From: Qipengyuania sp. SS22
Lineage (GTDB): Bacteria > Pseudomonadota > Alphaproteobacteria > Sphingomonadales > Sphingomonadaceae
DNA length: 64,000 nucleotides
NCBI RefSeq assembly: GCF_025736935.1
Contig: NZ_CP107048.1
Location: 2,493,501-2,557,500, forward strand
Reading direction: 5' to 3'
Numbering within the stretch: the first letter of the stretch is position 1; every line of letters starts with the position of its first letter. The notes below the pieces were generated by a model. That model saw only the letters and a program-made list of their open reading frames with translations, was not told the origin of the DNA and ran no database searches. The position numbers and the translations under genes were made by a program. Shown piece by piece: positions 52,620 through 63,191 of this stretch.

Positions 52620-54038
52620 ATGCGCGAATGCACCCAGTTCTATATCGACGGCCAGTGGGTCGACCCGGTCGACGAAAACACCGTTGCGGTGGAGAACCCC
52701 GCTACCGAGAAGACCATCGGCCATATCAGCTTCGGCAGCGCCGCCGATGTCGACAAGGCGGTGGCTGCCGCGCGGCGCGCGTTCGATAGCTGGTCGCAGA
52801 CCTCGAAGGAGGAACGCCTGCGCGTCATGCGCGCGATCCAGGCCGAGATCGAGGCCCGCAAGGAAGATCTCGCGCGCGCGGTCAGCGATGAAATGGGCGC
52901 GCCGATGAGCCTCGCCAGCGGGCCGCATGTCGGCCTGCTTGCGGGCCATTGCCAGAAGGCGATCGAGATCCTCGAAGGCTTCGCGTTCGAGCGGCAGGAT
53001 GGGCCGACGCTGCATGTGTGGGAGCCGGTCGGCGTGGTCGGCATGATCACCCCGTGGAACTGGCCGCTCAACCAGATCGCCTGCAAGGTCTTCCCCGCGC
53101 TGGCGACGGGCAACACCATGCTGCTCAAGCCCAGCGAGATCGCGCCCTTCAACGCCCATATCTTCGCCGAGATCATGCATGCGGCAGGTGTTCCCGCGGG
53201 CGTCTTCAACCTGATCAATGGCGACGGGCCGGGCGTGGGCGAAGCGATCAGCGGGCATCCCGATATCGATATGGTCAGCTTCACCGGCTCGACCCGCGCA
53301 GGCATCGCGATCGCCAAGAACGCCGCCGATACCGTCAAGCGCGTCGCGCAGGAACTGGGCGGCAAGAGCCCCAATATCGTGCTCGACGATTCCGCTTTCA
53401 CCCAGTCGGTCGCCAAGGGCACGGCCGCGATGATGGGCAATTCGGGCCAGACCTGCACCGCGCCCAGCCGCATGCTGGTGCCGCACGCGCGGATGGAAGA
53501 GGCGAAGGCCGCAGCCAAGGAAGCCGCTGAGGGCGTCATCCCCGGCGATCCGAAGGGCAATGCCGCGATCGGCCCAGTGGTCAGCCGCGCGCAGTGGGAC
53601 AAGATTCAGGGCCTGATCGAGAAGGGCGTCGAGGAAGGCGCGACGCTGGTTGCGGGCGGCCCCGGCAAGCCGGAGGGGCTGGAGACCGGCCACTACGTCA
53701 AGCCGACCGTCTTCGCCGATGTCACCAACGACATGACCATCGCGCGCGAGGAAATCTTCGGCCCCGTGCTGTGCATCCTCGGCTACGAGGATTACGACGA
53801 CGCGATCCGCATCGCCAACGACACCGAATACGGCCTCGCCAGCGCGATCACCGGCGAGGACATCGAACTCGCCCGCAGCCTTGCCAAGCGCATTCGCGCG
53901 GGCCGCGTGGCGATCAACGGCGGCTACGATCTCAACGCCGCCTTCGGGGGCTATAAGAAGTCGGGCAATGGCCGCGAATGGGGCGAATGGGGCTTCCACG
54001 ACTTTCTCGAAGTCAAAGCCGTGATGGGGCACGGCTGA
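52620..54038 (+). CDS. Aldehyde dehydrogenase family protein
   Basis: A 472-residue NAD(P)+-dependent aldehyde dehydrogenase: [38 protein letters not shown], and [13 protein letters not shown]; catalytic Cys in [14 protein letters not shown]. Start [11 protein letters not shown] at 52620 with AAAGGAGAG 7 bases upstream. Its stop overlaps the MaoC start. Oxidises an aldehyde from the same pathway. Confidence 0.94.
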   Translation: MRECTQFYIDGQWVDPVDENTVAVENPATEKTIGHISFGSAADVDKAVAAARRAFDSWSQTSKEERLRVMRAIQAEIEARKEDLARAVSDEMGAPMSLASGPHVGLLAGHCQKAIEILEGFAFERQDGPTLHVWEPVGVVGMITPWNWPLNQIACKVFPALATGNTMLLKPSEIAPFNAHIFAEIMHAAGVPAGVFNLINGDGPGVGEAISGHPDIDMVSFTGSTRAGIAIAKNAADTVKRVAQELGGKSPNIVLDDSAFTQSVAKGTAAMMGNSGQTCTAPSRMLVPHARMEEAKAAAKEAAEGVIPGDPKGNAAIGPVVSRAQWDKIQGLIEKGVEEGATLVAGGPGKPEGLETGHYVKPTVFADVTNDMTIAREEIFGPVLCILGYEDYDDAIRIANDTEYGLASAITGEDIELARSLAKRIRAGRVAINGGYDLNAAFGGYKKSGNGREWGEWGFHDFLEVKAVMGHG

Positions 54039-54490
54039 TGGCGGGCCGGTATTTCGACGAATGGCAGGTCGGCGATACGTTGACCCACGAGATCCGCCGG
54101 ACCGTGACCGAGACGGACAATCTGCTCTTCACCACCATGACGCACAATCCGCAGCCGCTCCATCTCGACGCGGAAGCGGCCAAGGCGAGCGAGTTCGGGC
54201 AGATTCTCGTCAACGGGACTTTCACCTTCTCGCTGATGGTGGGGCTCAGTGTCGGTGACACCACGCTGGGTACCCTTGTGGCCAACCTCGGTTACGACAA
54301 GCTGGTCATGCCCAAACCCGTCTTTATCGGTGATACGCTGCATGCCACCAGCGAGGTAATCGGCCTGCGCGAAAGCAAGTCGCGTCCCGATGCAGGCATC
54401 GTCACTTTCCTCCACGAAGCCGTGAACCAGCGCGGCGAGGTGGTGTGCCGCTGCGAACGCTCGGCGCTGCTCAACAAGCGACCCGCCTGA
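54038..54490 (+). CDS. MaoC-like dehydratase
   Basis: A 150-residue hot-dog fold hydratase: [42 protein letters not shown] with the conserved Asp/His pair (DNLLF... HNPQPLHLD). Hydrates an enoyl-CoA. Its ATG overlaps the dehydrogenase stop. Completes a run ACAD, CoA-transferase/racemase, ALDH, MaoC. Confidence 0.92.
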   Translation: MAGRYFDEWQVGDTLTHEIRRTVTETDNLLFTTMTHNPQPLHLDAEAAKASEFGQILVNGTFTFSLMVGLSVGDTTLGTLVANLGYDKLVMPKPVFIGDTLHATSEVIGLRESKSRPDAGIVTFLHEAVNQRGEVVCRCERSALLNKRPA

Positions 54491-54510
54491 CACCGTCCCG
54501 TTCCGCGCGC

Positions 54511-54535
54511 GTAACCTTTTGGCTCCCGGCGCGTT
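54511..54535 (+). promoter_or_regulatory. EcfG-like promoter upstream of exoD
   Basis: GTAAC (54511-54515), 16 bases, CGTT (54532-54535). It differs by one base from the alphaproteobacterial general-stress motif GGAAC-N16-CGTT, and lies 16-25 bp before exoD. Confidence 0.45.
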
Positions 54536-54550
54536 TATGGCGCAAGGGAG

Positions 54551-55180
54551 ATGGCTCTGGTGCAACACGAACCGACCAGCATGGGCGAAGTGCTCGGCGA
54601 ACTCGACGAGTTAGCCTCGACACATGACGAGGTCTGCGTCGCCGATGTGCTCGACGACTTCGGCGAACGTAGCTTCGGCCCGTTCATCATGCTCCCCGCG
54701 CTGCTCGAGATCACCCCCATCGGCGGCATTCCCGGCCTGCCCACCGCACTGGCGCTATTCATCGCGCTGATCGCAATCCAGCTCCTTGTGGGGCGCGACC
54801 ATGTATGGATGCCGCGCTTCGTCCAGCAGCGCTCGGTCGGCTCGAAGAAACTGCATAAATCGGTCCGCAAACTGCGCGGGCTGGCCAGTTTCCTCGATCA
54901 TCATAGCGAAGGACGGCTGGAAGGCCTGACGCAGGGCGCGGCGATCCGGCTGGTCGCCGCGGCGGTGATCCTGCTGTGCTGCACGGTCCCGCCGCTCGAA
55001 TTCCTGCCTTTCGCCAGTTCGGTTCCGATGCTCGCCATAGCGGTTCTCGGCCTGGCCCTGACCGTACGCGACGGGGCGCTGGTTCTGGGAGCGCTGCTGT
55101 TTACCGCTCTCGCCACCGCTCTGGGGCTTGCCATGTATTTCAATTCCTCGGGCGACGGCGCGGGTTTGCCGTTCCTCTAG
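54551..55180 (+). CDS. exoD: Exopolysaccharide biosynthesis protein ExoD
   Basis: A 209-residue membrane protein of the ExoD family: ADVLDDFGERSFGPFIMLPALLEITPIGGIPGLPTALALFIALIAIQLLVGRDHVWMP, then further hydrophobic helices. The ATG at 54551 abuts AAGGGAG, which is unusually close; GTG at 54560 (9 bases from it) is an alternative start. The protein affects exopolysaccharide and alkaline tolerance. Its function at the biochemical level is unknown. Confidence 0.88.
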   Translation: MALVQHEPTSMGEVLGELDELASTHDEVCVADVLDDFGERSFGPFIMLPALLEITPIGGIPGLPTALALFIALIAIQLLVGRDHVWMPRFVQQRSVGSKKLHKSVRKLRGLASFLDHHSEGRLEGLTQGAAIRLVAAAVILLCCTVPPLEFLPFASSVPMLAIAVLGLALTVRDGALVLGALLFTALATALGLAMYFNSSGDGAGLPFL

Positions 55181-55247
55181 CCAGCGCTGCCGCCGGTCCG
55201 GCCGCGCCCGCGCGAGGCATCGCGGGGATTCCCTTGGCTCGGCGCAA

Positions 55248-55278
55248 CTTGCCATTCACCAGTCGCACCCTACATAAT
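55248..55278 (+). promoter_or_regulatory. Sigma-32-like promoter upstream of ftsH
   Basis: CTTG (55248-55251), 18 bases, then CTACATAA (55270-55277). This resembles the alphaproteobacterial heat-shock pattern. ATG is 23 bp downstream. Other consensus readings are possible. Confidence 0.45.
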
Positions 55279-55300
55279 CGGGAACGAAAGGACTCCGTGC

Positions 55301-57262
55301 ATGAGCGACCAGAATTCCCCGCCCGAGCCTGAGGGCAACGGCCCGAACCCCTGGGTGAAGAGCCTGATGATCTGGGGCGGCATCTTTCTCGCCCTGCTGA
55401 TGGTCGTTTCGGTCTTCGGCGGCGGGTCGAGCGGCGGTGGCGCGCAGATCCTCTATTCGGACTTCCGCGACAAGGTTGCTGAAGGTTCGGTTGCCAGCGT
55501 GCAGATTTCCGACACCTCGATCGTCGGCGAGATGAAGAATGGCGAGCAGTTCTCGGCCATTCCCGTCCCCAACGACACCACGCTGCCGCAGCTGCTCGAA
55601 GACAATGGCGTGCGCTATTCGGGGGCCGAGGCCGATAGCGGCAATCTCCTGCTTTACGCGCTGATCCAGATCCTGCCGTTCGTGTTGATCCTGGGCATCG
55701 CCTTCTTCGCCCTGCGCCAGGTTCAGAAGGGCGGCGGTGCCGGCGGCGCGATGGGCTTTGGCAAGTCCAAGGCCAAGATGCTCACCGAACGGCAGGGCAA
55801 GGTAACCTTCGCCGATGTCGCCGGGATCGACGAAGCCCGCGAGGAGCTCGAGGAAATCGTCGAATTCCTCAAGGATCCGCAGCGCTTCTCCAAGCTTGGC
55901 GGCCAGATCCCCAAGGGCGCGCTGCTGGTCGGCTCGCCCGGTACCGGTAAAACGCTGTTGGCGCGCGCAATCGCGGGTGAGGCGGGCGTGCCTTTCTTCA
56001 CCATTTCGGGTTCGGACTTCGTCGAAATGTTCGTCGGCGTCGGTGCCAGCCGCGTGCGCGACATGTTCGAACAGGCGAAGAAGAACGCGCCGTGCATCCT
56101 GTTCATCGACGAAATCGATGCAGTCGGTCGCAGCCGTGGCCACGGCCTCGGCAATTCGAACGATGAACGCGAACAGACGCTCAACCAGCTGCTGGTCGAG
56201 ATGGATGGCTTCGAAGCCAATGAAGGCATCATCATCATCGCGGCGACCAATCGTCCCGATGTCCTCGACCCAGCGCTGCTGCGTCCGGGCCGGTTCGACC
56301 GCCAGGTCGTGGTGCCCGTGCCCGACATCGAGGGCCGCGAGAAGATCCTTGCCGTCCATATGAAGAAAGTGCCGCTGGCACCCGATGTGAACCCGCGCAC
56401 CATTGCCCGCGGTACGCCGGGCTTCTCGGGTGCCGATCTCGCCAATCTCGTTAACGAGGCGGCGCTGCTTGCTGCGCGGCGCAACAAGCGCCTTGTCGCG
56501 ATGCAGGAATTCGAGGACGCTAAGGACAAGGTCATGATGGGCGCCGAACGGCGTTCGATGGTCATGACCGAGGACGAAAAGCAGATGACCGCCTATCACG
56601 AGGCCGGTCACGCGCTGGTCAGCCTCAATGAACCCGCGTCGGACCCGATCCACAAGGCGACGATCATCCCGCGCGGCCGGGCATTGGGCATGGTCATGCG
56701 CCTGCCCGAACGCGATAATTACTCCTACCACCGCGACAAGATGCATGCGAACCTCGCGGTTGCCATGGGTGGCCGTGTCGCCGAGGAAATCATCTTCGGC
56801 CACGACAAGGTGTCGAGCGGGGCGTCGGGCGACATCCAATATGCCACCGATCTTGCGCGCAACATGGTCACCAAATGGGGCATGAGCGACAAGCTTGGGC
56901 CGCTGCAGTACGAGGCCAGCCAGGAAGGCTATCTCGGCATGGGCCAGACCGCGCGCACCATGTCGGGCGCGGAGACCAACAAGCTGATCGATGCCGAGAT
57001 CAAGCGGCTGGTCGAAGAAGGCCTCACGCGCGCCAAGGACGTGCTGACCGAACAGGAGGACAAGCTCCACCTGCTCGCGCAGGCCATGCTCGAATACGAG
57101 ACGCTGACCGGGGACGAGATCGACCAGCTGATGAAGGACGGCAAGATCGACCGTCCCGACGAGCCCAAGGGCCCGATCGCGGTCAAGCCGGTTGCGGGTA
57201 TTGCGGTGCCCAAGGCTGGTCGAAACAAGCTTGGCGGAGGACCGGCACCGCAGGGTGCCTGA
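55301..57262 (+). CDS. ftsH: ATP-dependent zinc metalloprotease FtsH
   Basis: A 653-residue membrane AAA+ protease. Two N-terminal helices bracket a periplasmic domain. Walker A reads GSPGTGKT, where most FtsH have GPPGTGKT. Walker B is ILFIDEID. Arg-fingers in RPGRFDR; zinc site [22 protein letters not shown] in the lid. It degrades membrane proteins and LpxC/sigma-32-like substrates. A strong terminator follows. Confidence 0.97.
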   Translation: MSDQNSPPEPEGNGPNPWVKSLMIWGGIFLALLMVVSVFGGGSSGGGAQILYSDFRDKVAEGSVASVQISDTSIVGEMKNGEQFSAIPVPNDTTLPQLLEDNGVRYSGAEADSGNLLLYALIQILPFVLILGIAFFALRQVQKGGGAGGAMGFGKSKAKMLTERQGKVTFADVAGIDEAREELEEIVEFLKDPQRFSKLGGQIPKGALLVGSPGTGKTLLARAIAGEAGVPFFTISGSDFVEMFVGVGASRVRDMFEQAKKNAPCILFIDEIDAVGRSRGHGLGNSNDEREQTLNQLLVEMDGFEANEGIIIIAATNRPDVLDPALLRPGRFDRQVVVPVPDIEGREKILAVHMKKVPLAPDVNPRTIARGTPGFSGADLANLVNEAALLAARRNKRLVAMQEFEDAKDKVMMGAERRSMVMTEDEKQMTAYHEAGHALVSLNEPASDPIHKATIIPRGRALGMVMRLPERDNYSYHRDKMHANLAVAMGGRVAEEIIFGHDKVSSGASGDIQYATDLARNMVTKWGMSDKLGPLQYEASQEGYLGMGQTARTMSGAETNKLIDAEIKRLVEEGLTRAKDVLTEQEDKLHLLAQAMLEYETLTGDEIDQLMKDGKIDRPDEPKGPIAVKPVAGIAVPKAGRNKLGGGPAPQGA

Positions 57263-57289
57263 TCCTCTCGATCCATAACAACGATTGCG

Positions 57290-57322
57290 AAGGGCCGTCC
57301 GGGATGACCGGGCGGCCCTTTT
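57290..57322 (+). terminator. Intrinsic terminator after ftsH
   Basis: 13-bp stem (57290-57302 with 57308-57320, one G-T pair), loop GATGA, then TTTT. Lies between the convergent ftsH and DUF3667 genes. Confidence 0.9.
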
Positions 57323-57328
57323 GCCGTC

Positions 57329-58534
57329 TCAGTAGAGCCCGAGTAGCGCCAGAAGCGCAGTGAACAGGCCGAGGATCACCACGATTGCCACGGAGAGCAC
57401 CGAAAGCCGCCAGAAGGCCGAGAACCGCGACAGGCTGTAAGCGCCGCGCAGGTGCTTGTAGATGTGGATCGGCGGCACGAAGACCGACACCAGCGCCACC
57501 GTTTCCGCTGCGGCGCCCGCCAGTCCCGCCAACACGACGCCCAGGATCAGCAGTGTCATGAAGCTGAGCGAATAGGTCACGAAGATCGCATGGTCATAGG
57601 CCCTGAACCGGCGTTTCCAGGCGAACAAGACCCACACGAACGGGATGGACAGCGGGATCAACAGCCAGCTGAACTTGTAAAAATTCGTCTGTAGTTTGTA
57701 GAGCATGAGCCCGGGGTTCATGCGCCACTTCTTGACCGCTGCCTCGACCCACGAAATCTGCTCGAGGCCCGTTTCCCACTCCTCCAGCTCGCGCAGGTTG
57801 GCTTCATCGCCAGTCACCACCCCTGTTGCGTCGGTAGCCGGGGTGTCCGCTGCGGCGGCGGTAGCGATGCCGCTGGGCGCCGCAGTCGCGGGTTGTCGAT
57901 CCGTTGTATCGACAAGGAAGGGCAGTTCCTTGCGGGCCAGCACCAGTGCATCCAGCTGGCGTTCGACATCGGTGAGCGAATCGCGTGCACGGTCACGCCG
58001 GGTTTCGCTGATTCCTGGATCGTCGATGCGGTCGGACAGCACCTCGCGGCGCTCGAGCAGCGCGGTTTCCTTTTCGCCGGCCAGTTCGTTGAGCTGCGCG
58101 TCGGCATCGCCGGCAATATCGGTCGGCGCGCTGATCCCGGCGATCTGAAACACCGCGAACATCAGGAAGATCGAGAACAGAAACAAGGCCATCGGACTGA
58201 CGAAGCGCTTGCGTTCGCCGTCTATGTAGCGGCGGGTCAGCTCGCCCGGCTTGGCTATTAGCAGCGGCAGCGTGCGCCAGGTTTTGCCATCGAAGTGGAG
58301 CGCGCCGTGCAGCAAGTCGTGCATAAACGCGCTCAGCGTACGGTGCAAATGCGCTTGCTGGCCGCACGCATGACAGTGGTCGCCGATCAGAGCGGTGCCG
58401 CAGTTGAGGCAGGCCCCTTCGGCAAAATGCCCTTTTTCGAGCGGGGTCGCCTTCCCCGTGTCGCCAGATACCACCTTGGCAAACATGCCGCCTTCGGCCG
58501 CCGTTCCCAGCCCCTCAACGATATCGCTCATCAT
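57329..58534 (-). CDS. DUF3667 membrane protein
   Basis: A 401-residue protein. The N-terminal half has a zinc ribbon, ACLNCGTALIGDHCHACGQ, then LSAFMHDLLHGALHFDGKTWRTLPLLIAKPGELTRRYIDGERKRFVSPMALFLF. This is the DUF3667 pattern. A helix, a 120-residue acidic coiled region and three or four further helices follow. Role unknown. Starts MMSDIVEG at 58534; the second ATG (58531) is better spaced to AAGGGGG. Confidence 0.85.
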   Translation of the reverse strand: MMSDIVEGLGTAAEGGMFAKVVSGDTGKATPLEKGHFAEGACLNCGTALIGDHCHACGQQAHLHRTLSAFMHDLLHGALHFDGKTWRTLPLLIAKPGELTRRYIDGERKRFVSPMALFLFSIFLMFAVFQIAGISAPTDIAGDADAQLNELAGEKETALLERREVLSDRIDDPGISETRRDRARDSLTDVERQLDALVLARKELPFLVDTTDRQPATAAPSGIATAAAADTPATDATGVVTGDEANLRELEEWETGLEQISWVEAAVKKWRMNPGLMLYKLQTNFYKFSWLLIPLSIPFVWVLFAWKRRFRAYDHAIFVTYSLSFMTLLILGVVLAGLAGAAAETVALVSVFVPPIHIYKHLRGAYSLSRFSAFWRLSVLSVAIVVILGLFTALLALLGLY

Positions 58535-58585
58535 GCCCCCTTGTCGGCACATAGGGTAAGACCGGGAGGGCTTGGGCTGCAATGC

Positions 58586-58611
58586 AAAAAGGCCGCCCGA
58601 TGGGCGGCCTT
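58586..58611 (-). terminator. Intrinsic terminator after rpoZ
   Basis: 10-bp perfect stem AAGGCCGCCC/GGGCGGCCTT (58589-58598, 58602-58611), 3-base loop; leftward it is followed by T's (58586-58590 complement). Lies between rpoZ and the DUF3667 start. Confidence 0.85.
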
Positions 58612-58640
58612 CTCACAACAATACCGATGCGGCGAACGGC

Positions 58641-58985
58641 TTAGCCGTCGTAATCGGCGCCGATCGAGGTCGAGCGTGTCGGCGCGGAGGCGGTGATCCG
58701 CAGCGCTTCGGCCGACTGGCTGAGCGAGCCGACTTCATCCATCTCGTCATCGTCGTCGGGCAGAATCTTCTGCAGATTGGTAACCGCAGCTTCGTGCAGT
58801 TCCTTGGGCTTGATCGTCTGTTCGGCGATCTCGCGCAGCGCGACGACCGGGTTCTTGTCGCGATCGCGATCGACAGTCAGCTCCGCACCACCCGAAATCT
58901 CGCGCGCCCGCTGGGCAGCCAGCAGGACGAGATCGAAACGGTTGGGGACCTTGTCTACGCAGTCTTCGACGGTAACGCGCGCCAT
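58641..58985 (-). CDS. rpoZ: RNA polymerase omega subunit
   Basis: A 114-residue omega subunit starting [20 protein letters not shown]; the motif [26 protein letters not shown] and the acidic end fit. It stabilises beta' and the (p)ppGpp site. Single gene with a terminator after it. Confidence 0.96.
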   Translation of the reverse strand: MARVTVEDCVDKVPNRFDLVLLAAQRAREISGGAELTVDRDRDKNPVVALREIAEQTIKPKELHEAAVTNLQKILPDDDDEMDEVGSLSQSAEALRITASAPTRSTSIGADYDG

Positions 58986-59095
58986 GGGGCACTCCGATGC
59001 AAATCAAGTGATTCCGGGAAAGCGCGCCACATAGGTTCGAGGCGCGGAATAGTCAAGGATTTGCGCGGTGCGGACAAGCGGCTAAGCCCTCCCAG

Positions 59096-60277
59096 ATGCG
59101 AACTGCCGAAGCTGCCGACCGCGATGCGGACTATGCCGAGCCGGCGCCGTTTGAGGCCGAGGCCGCGGGACAGCGGCTGGTCTTCTATCCCGCGGGCGCG
59201 GACCGGCGCGCAGCGCTGTTCGATGTGGTGGAAAGCGCGCGCACGCGGCTCGACGTCTGCTTCTACATCTTCGCCGACGACGATGTCGGCGCGCAATTTC
59301 GCGATGCGCTCGCCGCGGCGGCGAAGCGCGGGGTGCGGGTAACGCTGATCATCGACCAGTTCGGGGCGGGCGCGAGCGAGGAGTTCCTGCGCCCGCTGAC
59401 CGATGCCGGGGGCGTGTGCCTACGCTTTTCCGCCAAATGGACGCGGCGCTATCTGATCCGCAATCACCAGAAGCTGGTGATCGCCGATGGCGTCAGGGCG
59501 ATGTTCGGCGGCTTCAACATCGCCGACGATTACTTCGCCCCGCCCGAACAGAACGGCTGGGCCGATCTCGGCGTCGTTATCGAAGGTTCCGCGATCGAAG
59601 GCCTCAACGACTGGTATGCCCGGCTGCGCCAATGGACTGAGCGGGAGGAACAGCATGCCCGCGAAATCGCGCGCACGGTGCGCGACTGGCAATGGCAGCA
59701 GCCGGGGGTCACCTGGCTGGTCGGCGGGCCGACGCGCGGCCTATCGAGCTGGGCGCGCTGCGTGTCGGACGATCTGCTAAACGGCGAACGGCTCGATATG
59801 TTCATGGCCTATTTCAGCCCGCCCAAGCGGCTGCTGCGCCGCATGGGCGCAATCGCGCAGAAGGGCGCGACGCGGCTGGTGATGGCGGGCAAGTCGGACA
59901 ATGGCGCGACCATCGGCGCGAGCCGCTCGCTCTATTCTTATCTGCTGTCGAAACGCGCGCAGATCTGGGAGTTCGCGCCGTGCAAGCTGCACACCAAGCT
60001 GATCGTGCTCGACGATGCGGTCTATCTCGGCAGTGCCAATTTCGACATGCGCAGCCTCTATATCAATCTGGAACTGATGCTGAAGATCGAGGATGCCGCG
60101 CTGGCCGACCGGATGCGCGACTTCGTCAGCCAGCAGATTGCCGCCTCGCAGCGGATCACCGTCTCCCTTCACAAACGCCGCGCCACGCTGTGGAACCGCA
60201 TTCGCTGGAACCTCAGCTGGCTGCTTGTATCGGTGATCGATTACACGGTGACCCGCAGGCTCAACCTGGGCATCTAA
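59096..60277 (+). CDS. Phospholipase D-like/cardiolipin synthase
   Basis: A 393-residue PLD-superfamily enzyme with two HKD motifs: RNHQKLVIADG and LHTKLIVLDDAVYLGSANFDMRS. The first is preceded by SAKWTRRYLI. Without an N-terminal membrane helix, like ClsB-type cardiolipin synthases. It makes cardiolipin from phosphatidylglycerol or related lipids. Converges on dnaB (1 bp apart). Confidence 0.9.
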   Translation: MRTAEAADRDADYAEPAPFEAEAAGQRLVFYPAGADRRAALFDVVESARTRLDVCFYIFADDDVGAQFRDALAAAAKRGVRVTLIIDQFGAGASEEFLRPLTDAGGVCLRFSAKWTRRYLIRNHQKLVIADGVRAMFGGFNIADDYFAPPEQNGWADLGVVIEGSAIEGLNDWYARLRQWTEREEQHAREIARTVRDWQWQQPGVTWLVGGPTRGLSSWARCVSDDLLNGERLDMFMAYFSPPKRLLRRMGAIAQKGATRLVMAGKSDNGATIGASRSLYSYLLSKRAQIWEFAPCKLHTKLIVLDDAVYLGSANFDMRSLYINLELMLKIEDAALADRMRDFVSQQIAASQRITVSLHKRRATLWNRIRWNLSWLLVSVIDYTVTRRLNLGI

Positions 60278-60278
60278 C

Positions 60279-61799
60279 CTATTCGTAATCGTCGTAGTGA
60301 CGGATTTCAGGGCTGCTGAACTTGGTGAACTCGCTGTGGAACAGCAGCGGGACATTGCCGGTCGAGCCGTGACGCTGCTTGGACACGATCAGCGTGGCCT
60401 TGTTGACCAGTTCGAGATGGCGCGCTTCCCATTCGGCATATTTCATCCGCACTTCTTCCGACGAGGTCTCGTCGGGCGTGTCGGGCTTGAGCGCATTGTG
60501 ATAATATTCGGCGCGGAAGATGAACCACACCATGTCGGCATCCTGCTCGATTGAGCCCGATTCGCGCAAATCGGACAGCTGGGGGCGCTTGTCCTCGCGC
60601 TGTTCGACCTGACGGCTGAGCTGCGACAGCGCGACCACCGGGACATGCAGTTCCTTGGCCAGCGTCTTGAGGCCCCGGCTGATTTCCGAAATCTCGTTCA
60701 CGCGGTTGTCGCTGGCGCGCCCCGAACCCTGCAGCAGCTGGAGGTAGTCGACGATGACGAGCCCGATATTGTGCCGCCGCTTGAGCCGCCGCGCGCGCGT
60801 GCGCAGCGCGCCGATGGTCAGTGCGGGCGTATCGTCGATATACAGCGGGAGATCGGTCAGTTCCTGGCTGGCAAAGCTGAGGCGCTGGAATTCCTCGCGG
60901 CTCAATTTGCCCGAACGCAGCTTCTCGCTCGAGATTTCCGCCTGTTCGGCAAGGATACGCGTGGCGAGCTGGTCGGCGCTCATTTCGAGGCTGAAGAAGG
61001 CGACGCCCGCACCGGGCGACTTGTCGATCTCGATCCCCGATTTCTGATCGTCCATCAGCCGGCGCGCGGCGTTGAAGGCGATATTGGTCGCGAGCGAGGT
61101 CTTGCCCATGGCCGGACGGCCCGCGAGTATCACGAGGTCCGAATTGTGCAGGCCGCTGGTCTTGTCGTTGATCGTGTCGAGACCGGTGGTCTTGCCCGAA
61201 AAGCGCCCGCCCGAATTCATTGCTGCCTGGACGACTTCCAGCGCGCCGAAGGCGGCCTTGCGGAAGGTCTGCGCCTCATTGCCGGAACTGGCACCCTCGG
61301 CCACGCGGTAGAGATCGGCTTCGGCCTGCTCGATCTTGCGCAGCGGTTCGACCTCGTCCGAAGTGTCGAGCGCGCCTTCGACGAGATTGCGCCCTACGCT
61401 CACCAGTTCGCGCAGCAGCGCAAGGTCGTAGATCTGCTCGGCCAGCTCGCGCGGATGGAGCAGGCCCTGCCCGTCGGCGGTGAGCTGCGCGAGATAGGTC
61501 ACCCCGCCCAATTGCTTGAGCGCTTCGTCGCTTTCGAAATAGGGCCGCAGCGTCACCGGCGTGGCGACCGAATTGCGATCGAGCAGCCGCAGGACGCGTT
61601 CGTAGATGCGCTGATGCACCGGCTCGTGGAAATGCTCCGCCATCAGCGGCGTGGTCAGTTCCTCGATCACCTTGTTGTCGATCAACACCGCGCCGAGGAA
61701 GGCGGCCTCCGCCTCCAGATTGGCAGGCAGCACCGGCCCCTTCGCCGGTTTCGTGGAAGTCGAATCGTCGGCGGGGACAAGAAGGTCGTTATCGGGCAT
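60279..61799 (-). CDS. dnaB: Replicative DNA helicase DnaB
   Basis: A 506-residue replicative helicase. N-terminal domain (PANLEAEAAFLGAVL... RPYFESDEALKQLGGVTYL), RecA-like domain with Walker A GRPAMGKTS, Walker B LVIVDYLQLL and the arginine-finger segment. Start MPDNDLLVPA at 61799, with an open frame upstream to 62081 that crosses the next gene's 5' end and is not coding. Confidence 0.97.
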   Translation of the reverse strand: MPDNDLLVPADDSTSTKPAKGPVLPANLEAEAAFLGAVLIDNKVIEELTTPLMAEHFHEPVHQRIYERVLRLLDRNSVATPVTLRPYFESDEALKQLGGVTYLAQLTADGQGLLHPRELAEQIYDLALLRELVSVGRNLVEGALDTSDEVEPLRKIEQAEADLYRVAEGASSGNEAQTFRKAAFGALEVVQAAMNSGGRFSGKTTGLDTINDKTSGLHNSDLVILAGRPAMGKTSLATNIAFNAARRLMDDQKSGIEIDKSPGAGVAFFSLEMSADQLATRILAEQAEISSEKLRSGKLSREEFQRLSFASQELTDLPLYIDDTPALTIGALRTRARRLKRRHNIGLVIVDYLQLLQGSGRASDNRVNEISEISRGLKTLAKELHVPVVALSQLSRQVEQREDKRPQLSDLRESGSIEQDADMVWFIFRAEYYHNALKPDTPDETSSEEVRMKYAEWEARHLELVNKATLIVSKQRHGSTGNVPLLFHSEFTKFSSPEIRHYDDYE

Positions 61800-61938
61800 C
61801 GCGCCCTGATGCGCTCCAGCCGGCGTGGATGACAAGGAAATTGGACAGCTAATTTTTTCGCGAGGGTTGTGGATAGTGGGGACACTTCGCCAAGCCCTTG
61901 CCGCACCCCGCCTATCTCTGCGAAAGCAGCGCCCAGGC

Positions 61939-62442
61939 ATGACCGATTCCCCATCCTCCCCGGGCGACCATCGCATCGCGCATATCGAGCTCGACGAGGA
62001 GACGATCATCTGGCGCAATGCCGATATCGAGCAGGAACGGCGGATCGCGATCTTCGACCTGATCGAGGAAAATACCTTCAAGCCGCTGCGCGCGGTCGAA
62101 CGCGGCGCCGATGGGCCCTATCGCCTCAAGCTCGCCGTGCGCGATGGGCGATTGCTGATGGAAATCGCCGACGAACAGCAGCAGTTGCTTGAGGAATTGC
62201 TACTCGGCCTGGCGCGTTTCCGCCGCCCGATCCGCGAGTATTTCGCGATCTGCGACAGCTATTACCAAGCCATCCGCAAAGCCACGCCGTCCGAAATCGA
62301 GACCATCGACATGGCCCGCCGCGGCGTCCACAATCAGGCCGCCGAATTGCTTATGGAGCGGCTCGAAGGCAAGATTGAAACCGATTTCGCCACCGCCCGC
62401 CGCCTGTTCACGCTGATCTGCGTGCTGCATATCAAGGGCTGA
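61939..62442 (+). CDS. UPF0262 family protein
   Basis: A 167-residue protein of the UPF0262 family, common in Alphaproteobacteria: HRIAHIELDEETIIWRNADIEQERRIAIFDLIEEN and YHKSSYP-region equivalents. Predicted soluble, mainly helical. Function unknown. The ATG at 61939 is chosen over the longer frame from 61825, which overlaps the dnaB 5' end. Confidence 0.88.
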   Translation: MTDSPSSPGDHRIAHIELDEETIIWRNADIEQERRIAIFDLIEENTFKPLRAVERGADGPYRLKLAVRDGRLLMEIADEQQQLLEELLLGLARFRRPIREYFAICDSYYQAIRKATPSEIETIDMARRGVHNQAAELLMERLEGKIETDFATARRLFTLICVLHIKG

Positions 62443-62452
62443 GGGAGAGCAC

Positions 62453-63181
62453 ATGGCCAGACGCGGACGCAAACGGCGCACGTTTCGCCTGCCCCCAGTG
62501 CTGTCGCGCGCAGGCAAGACCGCCATGTTCCTGGCGCTCATCGCCCTGATCGGCGCGGCCTATGCTTGGTACGAAGGCCGCGACTGGCGGCCGGATGAAG
62601 AGCTTTGGCCCGACCAGGGCGCGCTGGTGGGTGCGGGCGACGGCGCGGTCGATTTCGACACGCTGGCGGGGCTGGGCGCCCAGTTCGTCTATCTCGAGGC
62701 CAGCGACGGGGCCGCACGCAAGGACGCCGGTTTCGGGCCGAACTTCGCCCGTGCGCGCAACGCCGGTCTGCAGGTCGGTGCGGCACATCGCTTCGATCCT
62801 TGCGCGGTGGCCGATGGGCAATCGGGCAATTTCGTCACCATGGTCCCGCGCGATGCCGACCTGCTGCCGCCCGCGATCCTGCTCGAAACGACCGCGGATG
62901 ACTGCCCGACGCGGATTTCGGACGCCGCGGTGCAGAGTGAACTGACGACGCTGGTCAACCAGATCGAGGCGCATGCGGGCAAACCCGCGATCCTGGCCCC
63001 GGTCGAGGAATTCGAGGCGGCCTATGCCCCGTCGCGCCGGTTCGACCGGCAATTGTGGCTGACGCGCAGCTGGTTCGAACCCGAATATGCCACACGGCCC
63101 TGGCTGATGTGGACCGCCAATCGCTGGTACCAGACCGAAGCGGCGCAGGAGCCGCTACGCTGGGTCGTGGTCCGGCCCTGA
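62453..63181 (+). CDS. GH25-like lysozyme family membrane protein
   Basis: A 242-residue protein with a basic N-terminus and one helix (AMFLALIALIGAAYAWY), then a GH25-like barrel: DFDTLAGLGAQFVYLEASDG, FGPNFARARNAGLQVGAAHRF, and ILLETTADDC in place of the usual LDxE catalytic strand. The match to GH25 is clear in fold but the catalytic Asp/Glu pair appears incomplete. It may cleave peptidoglycan or be inactive. ATGGCCAGAC start at 62453, 10 bp after the UPF0262 stop. Confidence 0.75.
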   Translation: MARRGRKRRTFRLPPVLSRAGKTAMFLALIALIGAAYAWYEGRDWRPDEELWPDQGALVGAGDGAVDFDTLAGLGAQFVYLEASDGAARKDAGFGPNFARARNAGLQVGAAHRFDPCAVADGQSGNFVTMVPRDADLLPPAILLETTADDCPTRISDAAVQSELTTLVNQIEAHAGKPAILAPVEEFEAAYAPSRRFDRQLWLTRSWFEPEYATRPWLMWTANRWYQTEAAQEPLRWVVVRP

Positions 63182-63191
63182 GGACAGTGTG

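Noticed and set aside
52218..54032. 604-codon open frame opposite the aldehyde dehydrogenase
   Set aside because: Antisense shadow; the sense strand carries a complete conserved enzyme.
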